From the NCBI GenBank assembly GCA_946404705.1, contig CAMJES010000159.1, forward strand, positions 1-5,691: 5,691 nt of DNA. Direction: 5' to 3'. This document shows, one piece after another, positions 1 to 4,352 of the stretch; within the stretch, counting starts at the first letter, position 1; the number at the start of each line of letters is the position of its first letter. This DNA is from an uncultured Ruminococcus sp. (GTDB lineage: Bacteria; Bacillota; Clostridia; Oscillospirales; Ruminococcaceae). The notes under the pieces were generated by a model. The model was not told the DNA's origin, made no database searches, and worked only from the letters and a program-made list of their open reading frames with translations. The translations under genes were made by a program, and so were the position numbers.

Positions 1-161
1 AGGTGAAGCTTGTAGGTTTCTCCATTGCTTGCAACAGTATGACCTGCGTTGTTTCCGCCCTGTGAACGAATAACAACATCTGCTCTTGATGCAAGGATAT
101 CAATAACCTTACCCTTGCCTTCATCACCCCATTGAGTGCCGATAACAATATTAGCAGCCAT
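1..161 (-). CDS. purA: Adenylosuccinate synthetase, N-terminal part (runs off the window)
   Basis: This enzyme makes adenylosuccinate from IMP, aspartate and GTP, the first committed step from IMP to AMP, in the cytoplasm. Only the first 53 codons plus two bases are in the window; the rest lies to the left. Visible motifs are the GTP-binding loop GTQWGDEGKGK (residues 8-18), with the catalytic Asp at 13, and QGGNNAGHT (34-42), with the catalytic His at 41. Both positions match the usual family numbering, which supports the ATG at 159-161 as the true start. A GGAG ribosome site (168-171, minus strand) lies 6 bases upstream. The family's common RFQGGNN reads RSQGGNN here, a mild variant. The gene has its own consensus promoter and an 85-nt leader, and diverges from the two-gene unit to the right. 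Identification is secure from sequence motifs alone. Confidence 0.96.
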   Translation of the reverse strand, partial: MAANIVIGTQWGDEGKGKVIDILASRADVVIRSQGGNNAGHTVASNGETYKLH

Positions 162-178
162 AGAAAACTCCGTTTCCC

Positions 179-224
179 GACAGCATAAAATTTTGACTGG
201 CTCCCCTGCTGCCGAAAAGAAGCC
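179..224 (-). promoter_or_regulatory. Structured purA leader, possible pseudoknot
   Basis: In the minus-strand leader, GGCTTC (plus 219-224) can pair with GGAGCC (plus 199-204), six pairs including one G-U. The loop of that hairpin contains CGGCAGCA (plus 207-214), which is complementary, with one G-U pair, to TGCTGTCG (plus 178-185) further downstream. Together the two helices would make an H-type pseudoknot, or the two may be alternative hairpins. The distal helix ends 6 bases before the GGAG ribosome site. I do not recognise it as a known riboswitch, and no run of U follows, so it is not an obvious attenuator. The pairing is seen; a regulatory role is inference. Confidence 0.3.
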
Positions 225-252
225 GCAATAATAAACTAAATTACCAAATTGT

Positions 253-281
253 ATTATAACAGATTTTTTTAATTATGTCAA
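253..281 (-). promoter_or_regulatory. purA sigma-A promoter
   Basis: On the minus strand a perfect -35 box TTGACA (plus 276-281) and a perfect -10 box TATAAT (plus 253-258) are separated by exactly 17 bases. This is full consensus for the housekeeping sigma factor. The transcript should begin near position 246, giving a leader of about 85 nt before the purA ATG. Confidence 0.85.
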
Positions 282-289
282 CTTTTTTC

Positions 290-318
290 TTGACTTAATT
301 AAAGATATATGTTAAAAT
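290..318 (+). promoter_or_regulatory. Sigma-A promoter of the two-gene acidic-module unit
   Basis: TTGACT (290-295) and TAAAAT (313-318) are spaced by 17 bases on the plus strand. The predicted start is near 325, only about 15 bases before the ATG at 340. The -35 box lies 8 bp from that of the divergent purA promoter, so two polymerases would compete for nearly the same DNA face. Confidence 0.7.
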
Positions 319-339
319 TTATATATTGTCAAACTAATT

Positions 340-1554
340 ATGGGGGTATTTAAAAATATTATGGGGATTTTGAATAGCAGATTTTTTTCAAGAGTTATAG
401 GCGTTGCGATCGTTGGCTTGGTTTGTCTGATAATGGGGCTTACCGATCTGATAGGCGCTCTGAGTTTTAAGAACGATATAAAAAATAATGTTTTGAATTC
501 AGAAAATATTATTGACGATATGTATCAGTCCGATTATAAGCTGAATGAAAACATCTGCGGAAACATCTATTATCTGTATGAATGTTTCTGCGAAGAAACT
601 ACAACAAATACAGTAAACGGCATAAAAACATCTTCACGAGTATCGGGAAGCTATTATCTTATGCCAATCACAAATTTTGAAAACGACTATGACGATAATA
701 TATATTATGTCACAGTTCTTGCAAAAGATAAAGACTTCACCGCAAACTGCGAACTGCTTGTGGAAGATACATACGACTTTTTAATGGGTGACGATAATGT
801 TGATTTCCACGACTGCATTTTTTACGGAAAGGTCAAACCGCTTGAAGATGATGTAAAAGAATATCTTGTCGAATGGGTCAAGGACGTAGAATTATTTGAC
901 GATAATTCCGCGGCGACGATAGATAAATATATCCTGCCCTTTGAACTTGAACAATATAATATTGATAATCATTTAAGATCCGCGAAATTCCTTATACCGA
1001 TCGGTATAGCGTTCATCGCATTTTGTGTTGTTATATTAATAATCCGTTACAAAAAAGAATCCAAACAGACCGAAGATGCAGCTTTCAACAGCTCTTATGA
1101 ACCGGTCAAAACACCGCAGCAGGCCTCTTCCGATGCTTCAAACAGCTATAATTTATCGTATAAACCCGAAGAACCGCAAGAACCGAAAGTTCTTCAGCCT
1201 GTTCCTGCGGAAAAGCCGAAATATACTCCGCCTGTTACTGACGAAACAAGCGAAAAGACCGTTTCTGTTTCAAATACTGTACCTGCCGAAGACGGAATGT
1301 TATCCGCAAATGTTTCCGATGAAGAACTGAACAGTCTGCCCGATGACAGCGCCGCAAAGCCCGTGTACAACTATGATGACGGCGGAATGGGCGGAATTGA
1401 TGTCAGCGCTCTCGATTTGAGTTCGCTCGACGATTACAGCGAAAACGATACATCCGATAATACCGCTGATGATAATATTTACAGCAGCGATGATGATGAT
1501 TACACATTTGACGCAGATCCTTCCTCGATCCAGCTTTCAGATATGGACAAATAA
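340..1554 (+). CDS. Two-helix membrane protein with extracytoplasmic domain and acidic cytoplasmic tail, unknown function
   Basis: I do not recognise a named family. Residues 1-18 are short and basic (NSRFFSR); a first membrane helix spans about 19-41. Residues 42-216 form a folded-looking domain with five cysteines (73, 82, 84, 137, 159). A second helix spans about 217-235 and is followed by RYKK. By the positive-inside rule both ends are cytoplasmic and the middle domain is outside. The tail from 240 is low complexity: Pro/Glu/Lys-rich to about 300, then strongly acidic, with two copies of a module (about 324-352 and 353-389) also found in the next gene. The start is uncertain. ATG 340 has no Shine-Dalgarno site, the predicted leader is only about 15 nt, and the in-frame ATG at 361 is no better. 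The next gene follows after 20 bases, so the two are co-transcribed. A scaffold or receptor role is a guess. Confidence 0.85.
   Translation: MGVFKNIMGILNSRFFSRVIGVAIVGLVCLIMGLTDLIGALSFKNDIKNNVLNSENIIDDMYQSDYKLNENICGNIYYLYECFCEETTTNTVNGIKTSSRVSGSYYLMPITNFENDYDDNIYYVTVLAKDKDFTANCELLVEDTYDFLMGDDNVDFHDCIFYGKVKPLEDDVKEYLVEWVKDVELFDDNSAATIDKYILPFELEQYNIDNHLRSAKFLIPIGIAFIAFCVVILIIRYKKESKQTEDAAFNSSYEPVKTPQQASSDASNSYNLSYKPEEPQEPKVLQPVPAEKPKYTPPVTDETSEKTVSVSNTVPAEDGMLSANVSDEELNSLPDDSAAKPVYNYDDGGMGGIDVSALDLSSLDDYSENDTSDNTADDNIYSSDDDDYTFDADPSSIQLSDMDK
1309..1506 (+). repeat. Two acidic modules in the tail of the membrane protein
   Basis: Residues 324-352 and 353-389 of the preceding protein are two degenerate copies of one acidic unit. 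Each begins with a hydrophobic-Ser/Leu stretch (EELNSLPDDS; IDVSALDLSSLDDYS) and ends in an aromatic-acidic patch (YNYDDGGMGG; NIYSSDDDDY). The closest matches are the three modules of the downstream protein, for example LDVSTLATDGLRDKS and NIYSDDDYE. The alignment was made by eye. Confidence 0.6.
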
Positions 1555-1574
1555 CAAAAGAAAGGTGTTTTAAT

Positions 1575-2291
1575 ATGTTTTTATTCAACAAAAACAAAGC
1601 CAAAGACGAACCCCAAAACGTTACAGCACCCGTATCCCCGTCCCCTGCCGCGCCGACTGCAAATGCTGACGATTTCTTTGCTGATCTTGACAGAAAATCC
1701 AAACCTAAAACTGTCGAGCAGCCTGTTAAAACAGACATTGACACACCCGAGGTGACCGGATTGCGCGAAGAACCTGCCGTTATTGCCCCCAGCTCTATGA
1801 ACGATGTTGAAGCCGATTCCTTTGCAGCTGAGAACCTGACCGATAAAACTATCGGAGATGACGGTGCATATCACGGCAGCATGAATGACGCCTACACCGC
1901 TTCGGAAGAACCAAAGGAAGAAAAGCCTTTTGATTTGAGCAATGCAGTTACTGCCGATGACTTTTTCAGCAATATGGGACGGAAAGCTACATCTAAGCCT
2001 ACGCCCGAGCCTGTTGTTCTGCGTGAAGAACCTCTTCCTGAAGTCGGAAGCAGCATGAACGGACTTGATGTTTCAACTCTTGCAACTGACGGACTGCGTG
2101 ATAAATCGTATGAAAACGATGATAACTATCACGGTAATATGAACGATATTCCGGACGAAGAGGCAATAGATACCGATTCTCTTGCCGTTAAACATCTTAA
2201 AGCCGATGCCGATGACAGCGGAAATATTTATAGCGACGATGATTATGAGATTGACGAAAGCAATATAATTGTTGATGAAATAAATGAATAA
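1575..2291 (+). CDS. Repetitive acidic soluble protein, partner of the upstream membrane protein, unknown function
   Basis: This 238-residue protein has no signal peptide or membrane helix, is very rich in Asp, Glu, Ser and Pro, and is probably largely disordered in the cytoplasm. After a short start (MFLFNKNKAK) it consists of two long repeats and a partial third. Repeat 1 (31-105) and repeat 2 (127-191) each run ADDFF....RK, then a Lys/Pro linker, then LREEP, then SSMN, then an acidic module ending YHG.MND. The partial repeat (197-225) ends NIYSDDDYE. That ending is also at the C-terminus of the upstream membrane protein's tail, so the two probably bind the same partner or each other. A good ribosome site AAAGGTG (1561-1567) sits 7 bases before the ATG and supports this start. 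The gene ends the transcription unit at a strong terminator. No enzyme motif is visible. A scaffold or adaptor is my inference. Confidence 0.85.
   Translation: MFLFNKNKAKDEPQNVTAPVSPSPAAPTANADDFFADLDRKSKPKTVEQPVKTDIDTPEVTGLREEPAVIAPSSMNDVEADSFAAENLTDKTIGDDGAYHGSMNDAYTASEEPKEEKPFDLSNAVTADDFFSNMGRKATSKPTPEPVVLREEPLPEVGSSMNGLDVSTLATDGLRDKSYENDDNYHGNMNDIPDEEAIDTDSLAVKHLKADADDSGNIYSDDDYEIDESNIIVDEINE
1665..2249 (+). repeat. Tandem protein-coding repeats (2.5 copies)
   Basis: Copies lie at 1665-1889, 1953-2147 and, partially, 2163-2249. Identical or near-identical landmarks recur in order: ADDFF, RK, LREEP, SSMN, L.DK, YHG and MND. The DNA copies have diverged well beyond the protein landmarks, so this is an old duplication kept by selection on the motifs and not a recent slippage product. 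Confidence 0.75.
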
Positions 2292-2295
2292 TTTC

Positions 2296-2325
2296 AAGCC
2301 GTTCCGAGTTTCGGAGCGGCTTTTT
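2296..2325 (+). terminator. Intrinsic terminator of the acidic-module unit
   Basis: An 11-bp stem AGCCGTTCCGA / TCGGAGCGGCT (one G-U pair, GTT loop) is followed at once by TTTTT. It begins 5 bases after the stop codon at 2289-2291. Confidence 0.9.
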
Positions 2326-2330
2326 ATGTT

Positions 2331-2371
2331 CAAATAAAAAAGATGGCAGCCTTTTTAGCGAAAAGCTGCCA
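2331..2371 (-). terminator. Intrinsic terminator of the deacetylase gene (minus strand)
   Basis: On the minus strand TGGCAGC and GCTGCCA (plus 2344-2350 and 2365-2371) pair, extended by four A-U pairs past a one-base bulge, and are followed by TCTTTTTTATTT. It serves leftward transcription and lies about 125 bases past the deacetylase stop, so that mRNA has a long 3' tail. It is separate from the rightward terminator beside it. Confidence 0.75.
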
Positions 2372-2391
2372 CGAAAATAAGATAAAATAAA

Positions 2392-2485
2392 ATGAGTATG
2401 GAGGCACGAAAAAGACTGCGCCTAAACAAATACACATTGTCTGCATCAATGTGCGGTAAATCATAATCGGTTTTACCCGATTGTG
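2392..2485 (-). other. 3' tail of the deacetylase mRNA with small hairpins
   Basis: Between the deacetylase stop and its terminator are two clear hairpins: CACATTG/CAATGTG (2433-2439 with 2447-2453) and a 9-bp stem CATAATCGG/CCGATTGTG with one G-U (2462-2470 with 2477-2485). A weaker third uses AGGC/GCCT near 2402-2422. None has a U-run after it. The last sits right next to the stop codon and could stabilise the mRNA end. No gene is supported here. Confidence 0.4.
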
Positions 2486-2495
2486 AAATCAAAAA

Positions 2496-3299
2496 TTATT
2501 GCTGCGGCAGACAGAAATCAAATCCGTTTGCACGAACATCATCAATAAGCTGCGGCAAAATCTCAGCATTTGTTGATGAAACGCTGTGCAAGAGGTAGAT
2601 CGCGCCGTCATGAGCGGCATTAGTCGCCTTTTCAAGCGATGAACCGCAATCAGGCTGATTGTTTACATCCCAGTCGCAGTAAGCAAAGCTCCAAAGCAAG
2701 GTTTTATATCCAAGCTTGCTGCAAACAGCAAGAGCCTGCTCCGAATACTCTCCGCAAGGCGGTCGGAAATACATCATATCAACTCCATACTCCTTTTTGA
2801 CGAAGTCATGGAGCGACATTATCTCCTCCTCTGCTCTTTCGGGAGAAAGTGTAGGCAAGGATTCATGCTTCATTCCGTGATTTCCGATGATATGACCCTC
2901 GGAAATCATTCGTTTTACAAGCTCCTTGTTTCGCTTTGCATAATCACCCGTGAGGAAAAATACAGCTTTAACGTTTTTCTCCTTTAAGGTATCGAGAATT
3001 TTTTCGGTATAGCCGTTTTCATAGCCTTGGTCAAACGTAAGGCAGATACCTTTAGCACCGTTAAACAATGCATAGCTGTTATAAGCTTCAAATTCATCGT
3101 TGAACATCTTGGCGCCTGTAGGACAATTGTTTTCATCACATTCAACGCCTTGACCATAGCCGTGGGATTCGGCAGAAAGTCCGCTTAGCTCGGAAATATC
3201 CTGCGCAGTAAGACGGTTCGCAGCCGAAGCCGAAAACGCTAACAGATTTACAGCTATTGCAGCCGCTGTAAAAGCTGTGATAAGCTTGGAAATCTTCAT
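2496..3299 (-). CDS. pdaA: Secreted PdaA-like polysaccharide deacetylase (carbohydrate esterase family 4)
   Basis: The family removes acetyl groups from peptidoglycan; PdaA acts on N-acetylmuramic acid and leads to muramic delta-lactam in spore cortex. The 267-residue protein has a signal peptide (1-26, ending ASA) with no lipobox, so it should be released outside. The NodB domain covers about 84-265. It shows motif 1 TFDQGYENGYT (88-98, catalytic Asp 90), motif 2 NHGMKH (His 141 and 145), RPPCGEYS (179-186), WSFAYCDW (203-210) and LLHSVSSTNAE (236-246). The YENGYT, CDW and HSVS..NAE signatures are PdaA-type, not generic. The second Asp of TFDDG is Gln 91 here; as I recall PdaA itself has Asn. 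A Cys pair (54, 59) precedes the domain. The ATG at 3297-3299 is chosen for the G-rich ribosome site 5 bases upstream; the longer reading starts at a TTG inside the leader stem. Sporulation role is not shown; a vegetative wall role is possible. Confidence 0.9.
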   Translation of the reverse strand: MKISKLITAFTAAAIAVNLLAFSASAANRLTAQDISELSGLSAESHGYGQGVECDENNCPTGAKMFNDEFEAYNSYALFNGAKGICLTFDQGYENGYTEKILDTLKEKNVKAVFFLTGDYAKRNKELVKRMISEGHIIGNHGMKHESLPTLSPERAEEEIMSLHDFVKKEYGVDMMYFRPPCGEYSEQALAVCSKLGYKTLLWSFAYCDWDVNNQPDCGSSLEKATNAAHDGAIYLLHSVSSTNAEILPQLIDDVRANGFDFCLPQQ

Positions 3300-3304
3300 C
3301 TGAT

Positions 3305-3310
3305 CCCCCC
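3305..3310 (-). promoter_or_regulatory. Ribosome binding site that fixes the deacetylase start
   Basis: GGGGGG on the minus strand lies 5 bases before the ATG at 3299. It is an unusually pure G run in place of AGGAGG, and it directly abuts the base of the leader stem at 3311, so folding of the stem could affect its access. Confidence 0.65.
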
Positions 3311-3362
3311 ATAACAAGATTTACGGATAACCGTACAATTCTTATTATTCCGATCTTGTTAT
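3311..3362 (-). promoter_or_regulatory. Inverted-repeat leader upstream of the deacetylase gene
   Basis: ATAACAAGAT (3311-3320) and ATCTTGTTAT (3353-3362) are a perfect 10-bp inverted repeat around a 32-base spacer. The spacer holds its own hairpin, TACGG-ATAA-CCGTA (3322-3335). By the predicted start near 3372 the whole element is transcribed, ending right at the ribosome site. It could be an RNA switch for translation or a two-site operator DNA. I do not recognise a known riboswitch class. Confidence 0.55.
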
Positions 3363-3378
3363 AACTTATCACAAGTAT

Positions 3379-3407
3379 ATTATATCACGTTTTATCGGAA
3401 AATAACA
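3379..3407 (-). promoter_or_regulatory. Extended -10 promoter of the deacetylase gene
   Basis: The minus strand shows TGATATAAT (plus 3379-3387), an extended -10 box with perfect TATAAT. At 17 bases spacing the -35 region is a weak TGTTAT (plus 3402-3407). This gives a leader of about 73 nt containing the inverted repeat. Confidence 0.6.
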
Positions 3408-3454
3408 CTACAAAGCGGTTACAATTTTATCACAGTTTATTTCCGTATATTAAC

Positions 3455-3497
3455 AAATAAAAACAAAAATGCGCTGCGGTCACAACTCACAGCGCAT
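3455..3497 (-). terminator. Intrinsic terminator of ireB
   Basis: ATGCGCTG and CAGCGCAT (plus 3469-3476 and 3490-3497) form an 8-bp GC-rich stem, followed on the minus strand by TTTTTGTTTTTATTTG. It begins 10 bases after the ireB stop, so ireB ends its own transcript and the deacetylase gene needs its own promoter. Confidence 0.88.
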
Positions 3498-3507
3498 AAT
3501 ATAAAGC

Positions 3508-3756
3508 TTATTTTGAAAGATAAGACTTCACAAGTTCCTGAAGAAGCTCATCACGGTCAATATGCCGGATAAGATTTCTTGCGTTATTATACGTTGTTAT
3601 GTAGGTCGGGTCTTCTGATAAAATATATCCAACTATCTGGTTTATGGGATTATATCCTTTTTCGCTGAGAGCGTCATATATTAATGTGAGATTCTTTTTA
3701 AGTTCTCCTTCGTTTTCCTCAATAACTGTAAACGTCATTGTCTGTTCGTTATTCAT
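3508..3756 (-). CDS. ireB: IreB family regulatory phosphoprotein (UPF0297/YrzL)
   Basis: IreB is a small cytoplasmic protein; in Enterococcus faecalis it is phosphorylated on N-terminal threonines by the PASTA-domain Ser/Thr kinase IreK and tunes resistance to cell-wall antibiotics. The 82-residue length is typical. The core signature is clear: EKGYNPINQIVGYILSEDP (32-50), then YNNARNLIR (56-64) and the ending RDELLQELVKSYL. The N-terminus has Thr at 6, 8 and 10, suitable targets, though which are used cannot be read from sequence. A ribosome site AGAAGGAAGG (minus strand, plus 3766-3775) precedes the ATG by 9 bases. In many Firmicutes this gene stands in alaS-ireB-ruvX order; here it is followed by a terminator and preceded by an unrelated lipoprotein gene, and it has its own promoter. 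Family assignment is secure; the signalling role is by homology. Confidence 0.95.
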   Translation of the reverse strand: MNNEQTMTFTVIEENEGELKKNLTLIYDALSEKGYNPINQIVGYILSEDPTYITTYNNARNLIRHIDRDELLQELVKSYLSK

Positions 3757-3798
3757 TTTATATGACCTTCCTTCTAAATGAATTCTACTTATAGTTAT

Positions 3799-3827
3799 AT
3801 TATACTATATTTGCTCAAAAAATGCAA
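3799..3827 (-). promoter_or_regulatory. ireB sigma-A promoter
   Basis: On the minus strand TTGCAT (plus 3822-3827) and TATAAT (plus 3799-3804) are separated by 17 bases, with a start expected near 3792. It lies in the 107-base gap between the lipoprotein gene and ireB, so ireB has its own promoter. No good terminator precedes it, so some read-through from upstream is also likely. Confidence 0.75.
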
Positions 3828-3863
3828 GTACTTTTTGTAATATTTTTAAAACAAAAGTTTCGT

Positions 3864-4337
3864 TTAAAAAAGACTGTCGGCAATTTCGTATGCTCTGTCA
3901 TCATCCGAGCAGGCAAAAAGCATAACATAGTTTCCTTTTACAACGACTTTTGCTCCGTCAAGCTTGTACATCTCATCGGGAGTATAGTCGGAATAAAGCT
4001 CGATCTGACCGTCAAGACGCTTCTGAGCAGCCGCACGAGCGCTTTCAGCCTGTTCGGGAGAGTTCATCTTGAAAACTGCGAGTTCATCGGGATAAGCGCC
4101 CGAGCCGCAGATAAATACAGAAAGTTCGTCCGCTGCTTCAACATCAATGTCATAGTATGCGCCGATATCTTCCTTGGTTTTTTCGACCGCTGATGGGATT
4201 TCGATCTCAGCCATTATAGCAGATGTGATATCCGCCGGTGCAGGCTCTTTAACTTCCTTAACACTTTCAGTTTTTGAACAAGCTGTAAGCATCATTATCG
4301 GCAGCACTATCAAAGCTGCAAATTTTCTTAATTTCAT
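3864..4337 (-). CDS. DUF4358-like lipoprotein
   Basis: The 157-residue protein starts with a lipoprotein signal: basic MKLRK, a hydrophobic core and lipobox LTAC with the lipid-bearing Cys at 20. It should be anchored to the outer face of the membrane. After a short acidic linker, about 35-157 matches my recollection of the DUF4358 pattern: DITSAIMAEI near the start, DELAVFKMNSPEQA (84-97), AAQKRLDGQIELYSDYTPDE (103-122) and VVVKGNYVMLFAC (131-143). No enzymatic motif is seen and the molecular function of the family is unknown to me. The ATG is preceded by AAGGAAGG at 8 bases spacing. It follows the SGNH hydrolase gene after 15 bases, its ribosome site filling that gap, so the two form one operon and probably act together on the cell surface. 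Family call is by eye. Confidence 0.8.
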   Translation of the reverse strand: MKLRKFAALIVLPIMMLTACSKTESVKEVKEPAPADITSAIMAEIEIPSAVEKTKEDIGAYYDIDVEAADELSVFICGSGAYPDELAVFKMNSPEQAESARAAAQKRLDGQIELYSDYTPDEMYKLDGAKVVVKGNYVMLFACSDDDRAYEIADSLF

Positions 4338-4352
4338 AATATTTTCCTTCCT

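Noticed and set aside
172..246. Known riboswitch in the purA leader
   Set aside because: I looked for the conserved cores of purine, ZTP, preQ1 and related classes and saw none; only generic complementarity remains, reported as a low-confidence element.
1403..2333. Minus-strand open frames opposite the two acidic-module genes
   Set aside because: They are shadows of Asp/Glu- and Ser-rich codons read backwards. They have implausible compositions, no ribosome sites, and contradict the strong plus-strand signals.
2392..2466. A 24-codon plus-strand open frame (starting MSMEARKRL) with a GGAGG inside it
   Set aside because: There is no ribosome site before its ATG and no promoter nearby. It lies in the 3' tail of an opposite-strand gene after a strong terminator, and it overlaps the hairpins there.
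3300..3317. A TTG start giving a 6-residue extension of the deacetylase
   Set aside because: The TTG falls in the leader stem with no ribosome site, while the downstream ATG has one and begins a normal signal peptide.
3830..3866. Possible terminator after the lipoprotein gene
   Set aside because: Only an AT-only stem of about 8 pairs with a bulge can form, and no U-run follows. It was judged too weak to list as a terminator.
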